Shown: positions 34,708 through 43,972 of the stretch, one piece after another
How the letters are laid out: the number at the start of each line of letters is the position of its first letter
Numbering within the stretch: the first letter of the stretch is position 1
Assembly (NCBI RefSeq): GCF_049331405.1
Contig: NZ_CP186274.1
Span: 1,426,001 to 1,490,000, forward strand
DNA from: PoT sp049331405
GTDB taxonomy: Bacteria; Planctomycetota; Planctomycetia; Isosphaerales; Isosphaeraceae
Direction of reading: 5' to 3'
DNA length: 64,000 nucleotides
The notes under the pieces: model-generated
Seen by the model: only the letters and a program-made list of their open reading frames with translations
The model's database searches: none
What the model was told of the DNA's origin: nothing
Translations under genes and position numbers: made by a program

Positions 34708-36129
34708 ATGCGACATCCTCGAAGCGTCCTCATCCCCTTCGCCGTGGTCCTGTCGACGGCGCTCACGCCTTCGCGCTCAAAGGCCCTCGACTTCGACCGG
34801 GTCGTCATCGACGCCACTTTCGCGGGCGTGGATCAGGTCGAGCTCGCCGATGTGAATGGCGATGGGCGGCTCGACGTGGTGGCCGTCGGGGCGGGGACGT
34901 GCGCCTGGTATGAGAACCCGTCGTGGAAGAAGCGCATCGTGACGACTCCGAAGCAGACCCCGAGGATCGTCAGCAGCGCGACGGCGGACGTCGATTGCGA
35001 CGGCAAGTCGGAGATCGCGATCGCTTATGACTTCGTGAAGGACGATCCGAGCCGTGGAAGGCTTTTGCTGGCGAAGCCGGGCAAGGAGTTCGACGACCCC
35101 TGGAAGCTTGAGGAGGTCGGGAAGATCGGGAGTATCCATAGGCTTCGATGGTTCTACCGGCTTCGCCTCGCGGCGAACTCGGTCGGGTTCATACGGATCC
35201 TGCCGGGGCCGAACTTGAAGGATGCCGGTGAGGGCTCGAATGCCTTCACCCTGCTGGTTGCCCCGTTGTATGGCCCCTCGGCCAAACCGCCGGCCTTCGA
35301 TCAGGAGTCGGCCAACCTCGTGACCCTCAACTTCGGCCGGCGCGAGCAACCGAAGCCGGGCCTGGGTGGGGGCGGTGTCGGTGGCCTCGGCGGTACGGTT
35401 GGCTTTGCAGGAGGGTTGGGTGGCCTCGGCGGCGGTTCGGTGCCCATCAATCCGACCGATTCGCTGTACGTCGATTCGGTACCCTCAGGGGTGCCTCATG
35501 GCTTTTCTATCGGGACCGCACCGGGTCTGAATGCGATCGATCTCGTCGACCTGGAGGGCTACGGGGTGCCGGTTGTCCTGGCGGCGAGCCAGCTTGGCGT
35601 GACGCGTCATAGCCTTGCCGGGATCGCGGGTGTCCCTCGCTACGTGAAGGAAACTCTCGTGTCGGGTGCGGCCGGGAAGGCGCCTTTGAAGGGGGCGAGC
35701 GAGGTGCGTGGCGGTCGGCTCAAGGATGGTCGACGGTTCCTCGTCACGATCGAGCCCGGAAACAACGCCGAGGTCGCGGCTTATCTCTCCGAACCGAAGG
35801 GCACGAAGTCGAGGACGCTGCTGAAATTCGGCCCCCGGACCTCGGTCGACGCGACCCTGAAAGAGGCTGAGGCTCTCTGCGTCGCCGACGTCGATGGCGA
35901 TGGCGACGACGAGGTCTTCGCCGGCTCTCGCGCGGCGGGGGAGGGCGTCGTCATGTATGACTTCGACGGGAAGACATGGAGCCGATCCGTGGTCGATGCC
36001 TCGATCGGTGCCCATGACGTCAGCGGCGGCGACCTCGATAAGGACGGCAAGCCGGACGTCGTCGCTGCGGATGGGAAAGCCGACTCGATCCTCTGGTACA
36101 AGGCTCGCGCCGGCTCCTCGCCGCGATGA
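34708..36129 (+). CDS. Exported FG-GAP/VCBS-like repeat protein, copy B
   Basis: A 473-residue paralogue of the preceding gene, colinear along its whole length: signal peptide (to about residue 25), SKALDFDRVVID, the DVNGDGRLD and DVDCDGKSE loops, and C-terminal DVDGDGDDEVFAG and DLDKDGKPDVV. One loop has Cys where copy A has Gly. The middle (about 210-245) has a Gly-rich insert, GGGGVGGLGG-like, not shared with copy A. The ATG at 34708 is favoured over upstream starts because TGGAGGCTCCCGCG before it copies the leader of paralogue A. Probably a secreted calcium-binding propeller. Confidence 0.82.
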   Translation: MRHPRSVLIPFAVVLSTALTPSRSKALDFDRVVIDATFAGVDQVELADVNGDGRLDVVAVGAGTCAWYENPSWKKRIVTTPKQTPRIVSSATADVDCDGKSEIAIAYDFVKDDPSRGRLLLAKPGKEFDDPWKLEEVGKIGSIHRLRWFYRLRLAANSVGFIRILPGPNLKDAGEGSNAFTLLVAPLYGPSAKPPAFDQESANLVTLNFGRREQPKPGLGGGGVGGLGGTVGFAGGLGGLGGGSVPINPTDSLYVDSVPSGVPHGFSIGTAPGLNAIDLVDLEGYGVPVVLAASQLGVTRHSLAGIAGVPRYVKETLVSGAAGKAPLKGASEVRGGRLKDGRRFLVTIEPGNNAEVAAYLSEPKGTKSRTLLKFGPRTSVDATLKEAEALCVADVDGDGDDEVFAGSRAAGEGVVMYDFDGKTWSRSVVDASIGAHDVSGGDLDKDGKPDVVAADGKADSILWYKARAGSSPR

Positions 36130-36139
36130 TGGGCGAGGT

Positions 36140-36382
36140 TTTCGATTACGTATGCTTTGATGCGATCGCGGCTCCGCTCCATGACTATGGTGAGTCCGCG
36201 GCCGACCGATTGGTGCGTCCCCAGTTCCTCCAAGGGCATCGGATCGCTATGCTCGGCGAGAATCTCCACTGCACCTCGATCGAGTACCACTCGCGGGCCG
36301 ATGGCGGGGAGGTCATTCCGAGCGCCTCCTCGCGCGATTCGATCGCGGCGACAGCGGCCGGGGAGAGCCTCGGAGTTTCCAT
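36140..36382 (-). pseudogene. SMI1/KNR4-like (SUKH) protein remnant
   Basis: The minus strand begins METPRLSPAAVAAIESREEALG and then SAREWYSIE. After a frame change it continues GAVEILAEHSDPMPLEELG. Both parts fit, in order, the N-terminal half of SMI1/KNR4-fold proteins (LPxxxREWYxxxGA, then PMPLEELG). The single shift and an altered stretch around the junction imply a dead copy. SUKH proteins often act as immunity proteins, but no toxin gene is nearby. Confidence 0.5.
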
Positions 36383-36502
36383 CGACGATTGATGAAACTG
36401 AATCTTTATGGGATCGGCCATCCCTGGTCATGGACCTCGTCCGAGGCCGCTCGGGTACGTCGAACTCGATGAACCTTGGGAGACGGGGACGCCATTGGCC
36501 TG

Positions 36503-36973
36503 TCAGGGGGCCTTGGAGTCTGGCGATCGCATCGACTTCACCGTCTCGTTGACGAGCGTGGTGTAGTTGGCTCGGTTCTCATAAGTGGGTTTGAATCGCC
36601 CTTGCAAATCTTTGAGCGAACGCAGCACGCGATCCCGGTTGCCGGCCTCGAGCTCTGACACCGCGGCATCGATCAACTCTTTGCTCGCGAAGCCGTAATC
36701 GGCGTTGTACTGGAAACGATCGAGAACGTTGAGGAAGACCGCGACGCAGAGCGCCATCAGGATGGACAGGACCCCCAGTATGAGGCGGAGCCAGCGGCGC
36801 GGTTGGAACTCCGAGGCAAACCATCCGATCGGGACCGCGATCAACACGAATAAGAATTCTTGTCCAAGAGGGTTGATGATTACATTCCTCGGTCGTATCG
36901 CGACAAGATGACTTCGTCCGGGACGTTCGACGACCTCGCCGAGGTCCAGCCAGGAAGCGTCATCCGCCGACAA
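36503..36973 (-). CDS. Small membrane protein of unknown function
   Basis: A 156-residue protein. Two hydrophobic helices lie at about 39-53 (FLFVLIAVPIGWFA) and 62-82 (LRLILGVLSILMALCVAVFL), close enough to form a hairpin. The C-terminal 70 residues are soluble, helical and charged (ELIDAAVSELEAGNRDRVLRS), ending in a disordered tail. I recognise no family. The ATG at 36973 has a weak purine-rich ribosome site. It stands alone next to an AT-rich spacer. Confidence 0.6.
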   Translation of the reverse strand: MSADDASWLDLGEVVERPGRSHLVAIRPRNVIINPLGQEFLFVLIAVPIGWFASEFQPRRWLRLILGVLSILMALCVAVFLNVLDRFQYNADYGFASKELIDAAVSELEAGNRDRVLRSLKDLQGRFKPTYENRANYTTLVNETVKSMRSPDSKAP

Positions 36974-37489
36974 ACTTTAATTCGGACCGGCATGGATCGC
37001 CAGTGGAAAGTCGTTGAGGAGACGCGATTGCATTATTTGTTTATTTGTATAAATATATTATATATATGATAATAAATTTTAGGTATATTAAATGCCTTGA
37101 GGAGTGAGCCTGGACGCTCCCCATTCCTCGGAACCACGCGTCGGCCATTGCAATCGCAGGGGGAGCCTCGGCTCGGCCGGGCATATTTCACAAGACCTCT
37201 TGTCGCTGCGCGACCCCGGTTGTTCCAACCGTGGCCACCCAAGAAAAGACCGAAAGCCCGTGAACGTAGGGGCCACTTGCATACGGCCGCACGATGTTGC
37301 GCGACCGCGATTGTGCCAATCGGGGCCGCCCTCAGACGGGGTGGTAGGGTTCGTTGCTTCTAAGAATCTTGATCCGTCCGAGAAAGTTACAGCCCACTTG
37401 AGGGGTTAATGAAGAACGCCCCGGCCGAGAAGGGCCGAGGCGTTTGCGATCAAGGGCAGGGGGGCAAGACTAACCAAAAGGCCAAGGGG
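36974..37489. other. Intergenic region with AT-rich tract and dispersed repeat
   Basis: Positions 37030-37092 are almost entirely A and T (TATATATGATAATAAATTTT is typical), in sharp contrast to the genome. A 49-base dispersed repeat follows at 37194-37242 and a degenerate copy at about 37291-37332. No gene is supported. Confidence 0.5.
37194..37242. repeat. Dispersed 49-bp repeat, copy A
   Basis: GACCTCTTGTCGCTGCGCGA continues into a small palindrome CGGTTGTTCCAACCG and ends GGCCACCCAA. It matches 47 of 49 bases with the copy at 49297-49345. Both copies are intergenic. A weaker copy lies about 50 bases downstream. Confidence 0.75.
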
Positions 37490-39796
37490 TTACTTGGTGG
37501 GCTCAGCCTTCGCCTTGGGTTCGGCATCGGGGACGAGGCGCTTGGCCTTGATGTTGCGGCCGTTGCGATGGAGGTCGACCTGGCTGAACTTGCCCTGCTC
37601 GTCCTTCACGAACTTGAAGGTGGTGTCCTCGGTCGGGCTGAGGAAGAAGGTGTCGGTCGACTCGGCGTAGATTTCCATCTTCTTGTCCCCCTGGGGCTGG
37701 ACGTAGAAGTGGCCGTCCTCGAGGGTGAAGGTCAGGGTCGTCTCGTGGCCGAGCTCGTAGTCGCCGACGAGGTCTTCGAAGAGCTTGGGGTCGATCTTGA
37801 TGGCTTTATGCGTGACCTTGGACGACTCCTTCAGGCCCGACTTGCCGAGGAAGAGGAAGGCGTTCAGGATGTTCTCATACTTGGGCTCGTCGTCGTTGTT
37901 GACGAGGAAGACGTAGCCGGCGCCGAGGTCCTTGTACATCAGCGAGAGGCTCGTGAACCCGGTGTTCCGGCCTCCGTGGCCGTAGTGGATGCCGACGGGC
38001 GTCTCCTGGATCGCGATGCCGAGGCCCCATGAGGCCTTCTCCGCATCGGGCATCACGACCTGGGTCTTGAGCATCTCCTTCGCCATCGCCTCGGAGAGGC
38101 CCTTGCCCTCCATGACCGAGATCAGGAACTTGCAGTAGTTGCCGGCGTCGACGTGCAGGCTCGCCGCCGTGTTCGGCTCGGCGACCTTCCACTTCGGCAG
38201 CGGCGAACGCCCGTCGTGGCCGATGGCCGTCAACCTCGCGATGTTGTCATTGTAGACGAGCGAGGCATTCTTCATATCAAAAGGCTCGAACACTTCCTCG
38301 CGGACGATGTCCACCAGCGTCTTGCCCGTCAGCTTCTCGACGACCTTGCCGAGGTAGACGAACCCCTCGCCCGAGTACGAGACCTGCGTCCCCGGCGTGA
38401 ACTTGATGTCGAGCTTCCCCGTCCGCCAGTTCGGGAACCCCGTCCGGTGCGTCAGGACCATCCGCGCCGTGATGAGCTTGTAACGATCGTCGTGGGCGAT
38501 GTCCTCATAAGGCAGATACTTGTACAAGGGGGTGTCGAGGTCGAGCACGCCCCGGTCGACCAGCCGGAGCACCGAATAGGCGAAGACGGGCTTCGTCATC
38601 GACGCGGCCTCGAAGACGGTCTCCTCGGTGACCGGCTCCGACTTGCTCGCGTCCTTCAGGCCGAACCCGCGATGATAGACGACCTTGCCCCCCTGGATGA
38701 TCGCCAGCGAGATCCCCGGCGTCTTGTAGTAATCGAGATACGCCTTGATGAACTTGTCAACCTGCGCCGGGTCGACGGGGGCGGAACTCCGCAGGATCCC
38801 CTCGTCGCCGATGAGCCCCGGCCAGGGGATCGGCGTCACCTTGAGGACGTCGGCCTTCGCGACCTTGCCCGCCTCGACGCTGACCTCGACGTTCGGCCCA
38901 GTCTCGACGCGAAGCTCGGGCGAGTCGACCGCGCGGACGGTGTAAGGCCCCTCGGGGAAGCCCGAGGCCTTGTACGTCCCGGTCGGATCCACGGCCGCGT
39001 TGCGCCAGAATTGCGGCGAGCGGGTCGACTGGATCTGGACCCTGGTCGGGAAGGCGAGGCCCGACGGATCCTTCCAGGCGACCTGGCCGGTGATGTCGCC
39101 GAACTTGGTATCCGACTTGACGATGAGGATCTCGCCGCAGCGGTCGGCCGAGCTGATCTTCTGCGTCCCAGGTCCCCAGGCTACCCACGAGAACGAGCCG
39201 TCCGCGTCTTTATCCCCCACCGAGATGTCGAAGCCGAGGACGCGATCGGGGTCGAGGTCGACGGGGAGCTCGACCTTCCACTCGTAGACGGCCTTCTTCT
39301 CCGAGCGGGCCACGGCCACGTTCAGGGTCTTCTCGGGGATCTCCAGCGGCCCGACAATCCGGTTCTTGTTGCCATAACGGGCATATTGGAGGAACGGCGA
39401 GCCGTCCGGCGCGTGCACGGCGTTGAGGAAGATCTCGCAGCCGTCCTGCCCGTCCCAACTGGGCTCGCCGGGACCGTCGAGCAGGCTCGACTCGTCCTCG
39501 ACCTCGACGGCCACGTAGAGGGCATGCTCGGCCGCGTTGACGGCGACCCGGAAGCTCGCCTTGAAGTCCTCCTTGCCCTTGGCCTTGTCGCCGAACTCAA
39601 CCCGCTCGATGGGATAGATCGGCAGCCCTTCTGGCCAGTCCTTGAGGTCGCCGTCGATGACGATCCCGCCGATCGGCCTGGCGATGGCCACTGCGCCGTT
39701 CTGGGCGTAACTCGTTTGAGAATTGAGACCTAGGACGGCCGTTGACAGGGCGAGGAGGCCTCGGCGAAGGCGCCGCGAGCGGACGAGAGTTGGCAT
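37490..39796 (-). CDS. Exported CBM9-like / beta-lactamase-fold serine hydrolase
   Basis: A 768-residue secreted protein. The signal peptide occupies about 1-31 (ending SYAQN). Residues 40-220 resemble a CBM9-like carbohydrate-binding domain (IDGDLKDWPEGLPIYP at its start). A short Ig/carboxypeptidase-like domain at about 230-310 contains TGTYKASGFPEGPYTVRAV. Then comes a class C beta-lactamase/esterase domain at about 335-660: the SxxK motif is Ser399-Met-Thr-Lys402, the usual YxN is replaced by YSGEG, and GHGG stands in place of KTG. The C-terminal 100 residues are a DUF3471-like barrel. In such proteins the activity is usually esterase or peptidase, not antibiotic hydrolysis. The ATG at 39796 has AGGA upstream. 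Confidence 0.87.
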   Translation of the reverse strand: MPTLVRSRRLRRGLLALSTAVLGLNSQTSYAQNGAVAIARPIGGIVIDGDLKDWPEGLPIYPIERVEFGDKAKGKEDFKASFRVAVNAAEHALYVAVEVEDESSLLDGPGEPSWDGQDGCEIFLNAVHAPDGSPFLQYARYGNKNRIVGPLEIPEKTLNVAVARSEKKAVYEWKVELPVDLDPDRVLGFDISVGDKDADGSFSWVAWGPGTQKISSADRCGEILIVKSDTKFGDITGQVAWKDPSGLAFPTRVQIQSTRSPQFWRNAAVDPTGTYKASGFPEGPYTVRAVDSPELRVETGPNVEVSVEAGKVAKADVLKVTPIPWPGLIGDEGILRSSAPVDPAQVDKFIKAYLDYYKTPGISLAIIQGGKVVYHRGFGLKDASKSEPVTEETVFEAASMTKPVFAYSVLRLVDRGVLDLDTPLYKYLPYEDIAHDDRYKLITARMVLTHRTGFPNWRTGKLDIKFTPGTQVSYSGEGFVYLGKVVEKLTGKTLVDIVREEVFEPFDMKNASLVYNDNIARLTAIGHDGRSPLPKWKVAEPNTAASLHVDAGNYCKFLISVMEGKGLSEAMAKEMLKTQVVMPDAEKASWGLGIAIQETPVGIHYGHGGRNTGFTSLSLMYKDLGAGYVFLVNNDDEPKYENILNAFLFLGKSGLKESSKVTHKAIKIDPKLFEDLVGDYELGHETTLTFTLEDGHFYVQPQGDKKMEIYAESTDTFFLSPTEDTTFKFVKDEQGKFSQVDLHRNGRNIKAKRLVPDAEPKAKAEPTK

Positions 39797-40038
39797 GGGC
39801 GAAGGATCCTGAAGACCGGTTCGAGCGGGAGATATCCCCGACGTTACGGGATTCGCACCAACATCGCTGCGATTGGCGAAAATCTCCCGCCACCTGCTAA
39901 CACAAGCGAACGACCGGAACTTGAATCGGGATCGCGCTCCTTTTTCGGAGTCAACCATGCATGTCGGTGTCGGGCGGAGGGGTGGTGCGTTCTCCGTCTC
40001 CATGCGTAACGCCTCCCGTAACGCGCGACCCGCGACTG

Positions 40039-40482
40039 TCAGGTCGTCTTCTCGCGGGACTTCAGCAGGTCGCGGATCTCGGTCAGCAACTCTTCCTGGC
40101 GATTCAGGGCGGGGGCGTCGTCCTCGGCCTTCCTGGGTCGCATCAGCCAGCCCAGGAACTTCACGAGGAAGAGGAAGAGGATCGCGGCCATGATCAGGAA
40201 GTGGACGATGTCGCCCAGGAACAGGCCGTAGTGGACCGTGCTGCCCTTCGCCGTGAATTGCCAGTGGGTGTAGGGCCGCTGTCCCGGGATCAGGATGGCG
40301 AACAGCGGCATGATCAGATTCTTGACCAGCGAGTCGACAATATTGTGGAAGGCGCCGCCGATGATGACGCCGATCGCCAGATCGACGACATTCCCCTTGA
40401 AGGCGAACGCCTTGAACTCGTCGAGGAGGGTCCACGCTTTCTGGGTGGCGAGGCCCAGGTTGATCTTGGATTCGGACGACAT
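40039..40482 (-). CDS. mscL: Large-conductance mechanosensitive channel MscL
   Basis: A 147-residue MscL. The first membrane helix carries the gate sequence FKGNVVDLAIGVIIGGAF (residues 29-46), the strongest signature of the family, and the second helix is IVHFLIMAAILFLFLVKFLG. The cytoplasmic C-terminal helix (EELLTEIRDLLKS) forms the pentamer bundle. In the family it opens under high membrane tension to release solutes during osmotic downshock. The gene stands alone between two exported-protein genes. Confidence 0.97.
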   Translation of the reverse strand: MSSESKINLGLATQKAWTLLDEFKAFAFKGNVVDLAIGVIIGGAFHNIVDSLVKNLIMPLFAILIPGQRPYTHWQFTAKGSTVHYGLFLGDIVHFLIMAAILFLFLVKFLGWLMRPRKAEDDAPALNRQEELLTEIRDLLKSREKTT

Positions 40483-40574
40483 CGACGACAGGCTCCCCTG
40501 ACTGTGGCGGATCGGTGCCCCGGATTGGCAGCCTCCGGGCGAGAGAGATCTTCCGAACGGCCGATACTATGGAA

Positions 40575-41999
40575 TCAATCGACCCGCTTCACCGCCGGCG
40601 GATTCCAGCGGCCGTCGAGCGCCTCGGCCCTGGGGGCGTAGAGTCGCATGGTCAATCCCAAGGGCCCCTTCGGGGCCGGCAGCCAGTTCGCCGTCTTGGC
40701 GGCCCCGGGATCCTCATGCTGGATGTAGAGGTCGAGCGACCCGTCGGCATTAAAGGTCAGCTTGTCGCGGTCGCCGATGGCGAAGCGGTCGAGCCGGTTG
40801 GCAGCCTGGAACCCGTCGGCGTCGTACATGGTGAGCGACCAGAAGGCGTCGACGGGGGGCAACTGCTCCTTCGAGAAGTGGAGCACGTAGCGACGATCGC
40901 CGTTCAGGGGCTGGCCGTCGGCGTCGACGATGCAGAGGGGATAGATGGCGTCCTCCGGCAGATTCGCGCCGAGCCCGACCATCGCGACGATGGCCCGCTT
41001 CAGATAATAGGTCCCGTAGACCCCCATCGTGTCGGTATTCATCTGCCAGCCGTCGACGACGCGGGCCAGGGTCGGGAGCTTGGCTTTCGCATGGGCGAGG
41101 CCTGCGGCGGGGGCGGCCTCAAGGGCTCGCCGGACGGCGGGGTCGAGCCGTTCCACGTCGAGGCTCTCGCCGACCTCGAGCCCGATCCGACGCATCCTCG
41201 CGACGATCGGCTGGTCGGTGATGTGCGGCCTGTGGATCTTCATCAGCTCGGCGGCATAGCGGAAGTACGCGACGGCCGACATCCCATTCACCTGCTCCAG
41301 CGGGGGTTTCTTAAGGTCCACCGCCGGGATGGCCTCGGTCACGGCCGACCCCGGCTTCGACCCCGCCGAGGGGGTGATGGTGAAGCCGTCCTGGATCTTG
41401 TGGACCGCCTCATAATCCCCGGGGCCATTGGTCTGAGTCCGCCCGATGACCCAGACGTAGGGCGTCGGGGCGTCGATGCGCTCCGTCCCCGCCGGAAGTT
41501 CGCCTCGCCAACCCGGCGGCACGACGGCGTACCGATGGGCCCCGGTGCCGGTCGTCCGCTTGCCAGGGACGGCGAAGACGTCGGACCACATGTCGAGCAT
41601 CGGCAGGAGGTAGTAACGCCCGCCGGTATCGGGCACGGAGACGACGACCGGCCCGGCGGTCAGGTCGAGCCAGGCGGACGAGTAGAGCGTGTCGAAGTTC
41701 GGCCGCACGACTTCCTTGAAGCTCGCGCCCGGGAAGGCTCGCAAGTGGTTGAACGCGTTCATCGGCCCCCGGCCCGGCATCTTGCCAGCCTCGACGCCGG
41801 TCGCCTGGCGCCGAGTCACGTCCATGGTGATGAGCGGATAGAAGTAGGTGTAGGCCTCGACCGCGATGTCCCTGGCATCCTGGTCGCTGACCGGCTCGTC
41901 GGCGACCGCGCGGGGGGGCGTGCCCGGCGGGGCGATCGCCGCGAACAGGAGGGGCAAACTGACGACCGCGATGGCGGACGTTCGCTGGCGATTCCGCAT
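40575..41999 (-). CDS. Exported DUF1254/DUF1214 domain protein
   Basis: A 474-residue protein with a signal peptide at 1-34 (ending AVADE). The DUF1254 domain begins at about residue 45 (AYTYFYPLITMDVTRRQ) and includes RPNFDTLYSSAWLDL and YYLLPMLDMWSDVFA, which are diagnostic. The DUF1214 domain covers about 345-470 (FWSLTMYDADGF; the final RLYAPRAEALDGRWNPPAV is typical). The family is widespread, often annotated as a cell-envelope protein, and has no settled function. The ATG follows GGAGGC. Confidence 0.9.
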   Translation of the reverse strand: MRNRQRTSAIAVVSLPLLFAAIAPPGTPPRAVADEPVSDQDARDIAVEAYTYFYPLITMDVTRRQATGVEAGKMPGRGPMNAFNHLRAFPGASFKEVVRPNFDTLYSSAWLDLTAGPVVVSVPDTGGRYYLLPMLDMWSDVFAVPGKRTTGTGAHRYAVVPPGWRGELPAGTERIDAPTPYVWVIGRTQTNGPGDYEAVHKIQDGFTITPSAGSKPGSAVTEAIPAVDLKKPPLEQVNGMSAVAYFRYAAELMKIHRPHITDQPIVARMRRIGLEVGESLDVERLDPAVRRALEAAPAAGLAHAKAKLPTLARVVDGWQMNTDTMGVYGTYYLKRAIVAMVGLGANLPEDAIYPLCIVDADGQPLNGDRRYVLHFSKEQLPPVDAFWSLTMYDADGFQAANRLDRFAIGDRDKLTFNADGSLDLYIQHEDPGAAKTANWLPAPKGPLGLTMRLYAPRAEALDGRWNPPAVKRVD

Positions 42000-42341
42000 G
42001 GAAGCCTCCTCGCTTCGGATCCGGCTGAGTTACAAGTGTTGCTGCGACCCTCGGATTTTACAGGTCTCCCGCCGCGTCAGCTACGCGGCGGTTCCGCTCA
42101 TCTCCCGACCGGCATGGCGCCCTGGCCGTGGCCTGGAGCCGAACCGCCCGCGCATGGCGGCATGGAGGCTCGCCGCGGCGAAGTCTTGAGTGCCGAGGTC
42201 CTTCGGGTCGACGACGAGACGAAGCCTGACCCGTTTTCGCGGCCACATCGCCGCTCCAACATTTTACCGGATCATACCGGTCGATTCACGAGGTAACGTC
42301 CGGGGCACGCCTCGGGCCCGATCGCTCGCGAGGTACCCGAT
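42000..42341. other. Intergenic region with perfect 9-bp hairpin
   Basis: 342 bases with no supported gene. CCGCCGCGT (42069-42077) and ACGCGGCGG (42083-42091) form a perfect 9-base stem with a 5-base loop, about 70 bases upstream of the DUF1254 start. It may end transcription from the upstream gene at 42342, or shape the 5' leader of the DUF1254 mRNA. Confidence 0.4.
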
Positions 42342-43034
42342 TCAATCCGGGCACCGGCAGAGGAAGCAACCGCGTTTGGGTATCTCCTGCGGCGAGATGA
42401 CCTCGATAGGGTAGCGGTCCAGGCCGAGGCGGGGGATCAGCCAGGCGGCATCGGTCTGGTACTGGTCGAAGACGCTCCTGGTGGTCAACTGGCGGGCGAC
42501 GAATCGCGAGGCGGGCTTGCCGATGCGGATGAGCGGGTAATGGTTCCGGCCCAGGATGGGATCGACGGCCGCCACCGCGTGGATGCAATCGCTGACCATC
42601 AGTTCCCTCGCGGTGCTGATGGCACGGTAATCGACCGCGCCGCCTTCAAGGATCTCCTTGACCTTCAGGGATCGGTTGTAGACCTGCCCGAGGATCTCGA
42701 ACGGCCCCCACATCGCCACGCTCTGGCCGTCCCTGGCGACGAAGTCGAGCGTGTTGTAGAGGTCGAGGTTGACCCCGGGTTCCGGCCGCAAGGCCCAGAC
42801 CCGCACCTTGAGCGAGGCCGGGAGCCAGCTTATGGTGTGCTGGAAGACCTGGTAGTTCCGGAGGTCGTCCCCCTCGCCCACGACCTTGACGAATGTCGCC
42901 CATGTGTGGGAGTAACGGAGTTGTTTCGGTTGCGATTGTGAACCGAAGATGATCGCATAATATCGTTCGCCCCCTTGCACTGTCGAACACGTGGCGAGGA
43001 TCGCCATCGCGAAGATCAGGGCCCGCTTGCTCAT
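42342..43034 (-). CDS. Exported protein of unknown function
   Basis: A 230-residue protein with a signal peptide at about 1-20 (ALIFAMAILATCSTVQG). The mature part starts ERYYAIIFGSQSQPKQLRYSHTWATFVKV, has no membrane segment, and ends in a Cys pair (CFLCRC). The segment SHTWATFVKVVG and the conserved His residues recall a planctomycete family of about 230 residues seen next to regulators, but I cannot name it. The ATG at 43034 (MSKRAL) is chosen over an upstream start because it opens the signal peptide. Confidence 0.75.
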   Translation of the reverse strand: MSKRALIFAMAILATCSTVQGGERYYAIIFGSQSQPKQLRYSHTWATFVKVVGEGDDLRNYQVFQHTISWLPASLKVRVWALRPEPGVNLDLYNTLDFVARDGQSVAMWGPFEILGQVYNRSLKVKEILEGGAVDYRAISTARELMVSDCIHAVAAVDPILGRNHYPLIRIGKPASRFVARQLTTRSVFDQYQTDAAWLIPRLGLDRYPIEVISPQEIPKRGCFLCRCPD

Positions 43035-43250
43035 GGTCAATGTCCCGGAATGAGTGCCATATCCGCCAGGGTCTCGATGGCTCGACCCCAGATTATGACC
43101 CCTCGTTCGAAGGACATTCTTTAACCTCAAAGTTCTCCGCCGCGTCGCGCTTGGCGATTCTGTCGGTCCGCCAGGTCGTGGCGATTCTCGATCCCGCTCG
43201 CCGACAGGCCTGGCGGGGAGTTCGGTCTCCCCGCCCGTTCGCGCGACTCG

Positions 43251-43727
43251 TCAGCGGACCTCTTCGATCCCCGGGTGGTCGGCCGGGCGAGGGTCGGGGG
43301 CGGGCCAGAAGAACTTGCGCTCGGACTCGGCGATGGCGAGGTCGTTGATGCTGGCCTCGCGACGACGCATCAGGCCGTGCTCGTCGAACTCCCAGAGCTC
43401 GTTGCCGTAGCTGCGGTGCCACTGGCCCTCGGCGTCGTGCCACTCGTACTGGAACCGCACGGCGATGTGGTTGTCGGTGAAGGCCCAGAGTGCCTTGACC
43501 AGGCGGTAATCCAGCTCACGCTCCCACTTGCCGGCGAGGAACGCGCGGATCTGCTCGCGGCCGGTGGGGAACTCGCTGCGGTTCCGCCAGACCGAGTCCT
43601 GGGAATAGCCCATCGAGACCCGCTGCGGGTCGCGCGAGTTCCAGGCGTCCTCCGCGAATCGGACCTTCTTCAGGGCACTCTCCAGGGTGAACGGCGGGGC
43701 GTTGACGACCGGCGTGACGGTGGACAT
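43251..43727 (-). CDS. DUF1348 / SnoaL-like (NTF2-fold) protein
   Basis: A 158-residue cytoplasmic protein of the DUF1348 family, an NTF2-like alpha+beta barrel. Diagnostic segments are VRFAEDAWNSRDP, the YSQDSVWRNRSEF block, WERELDYRLVK and RFQYEWHDAEGQWHRSYGNE. Family members are small-molecule-binding or stress proteins without a proven reaction. It is divergent from the sigma-54 activator at 43991, and the 263 bases between hold three palindromes, so it is the best candidate target of that activator (inference). Confidence 0.88.
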   Translation of the reverse strand: MSTVTPVVNAPPFTLESALKKVRFAEDAWNSRDPQRVSMGYSQDSVWRNRSEFPTGREQIRAFLAGKWERELDYRLVKALWAFTDNHIAVRFQYEWHDAEGQWHRSYGNELWEFDEHGLMRRREASINDLAIAESERKFFWPAPDPRPADHPGIEEVR

Positions 43728-43933
43728 GGGGAAGCCTCCTCGACAGGGAATGGGATCCGTGAGAATCGGATGTCAAACCGCGTTGCACGTCTCGATCGAG
43801 CCGACGCGGAGAAACTCGCGTCCCGCTCGATCACGATGGGGAGATAATCCAAGTCGCATGCCGCGATGTGCGGATTGACGTAAGTCGCCACGAGTTAAAG
43901 CTATCCGCACCATCCTCGACTCATTGATCTCGC

Positions 43934-43947
43934 CACGAAAAATCGTG
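43934..43947. promoter_or_regulatory. Palindromic operator, site 1
   Basis: CACG-AAAAAT-CGTG; with flanks the stem extends to CGCCACGA/TCGTGGCG. First of three CACG-N6-CGTG sites upstream of the sigma-54 activator. Confidence 0.65.
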
Positions 43948-43951
43948 GCGA

Positions 43952-43965
43952 CACGAAATTTCATG
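43952..43965. promoter_or_regulatory. Palindromic operator, site 2
   Basis: CACG-AAATTT-CATG, one mismatch from CACG-N6-CGTG, centred 18 bases after site 1. Confidence 0.6.
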
Positions 43966-43972
43966 GTCCAAG

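Noticed and set aside
37490..40435. 981-codon minus-strand frame as a single long hydrolase
   Set aside because: The part above 39796 is a shadow of mscL in another frame; the signal peptide fixes the start at 39796.
43728..43933. Sigma-54 promoter for the DUF1348 gene
   Set aside because: The best match has CGGCAT-N5-TTGGA with the essential -12 GC altered; not strong enough to annotate.
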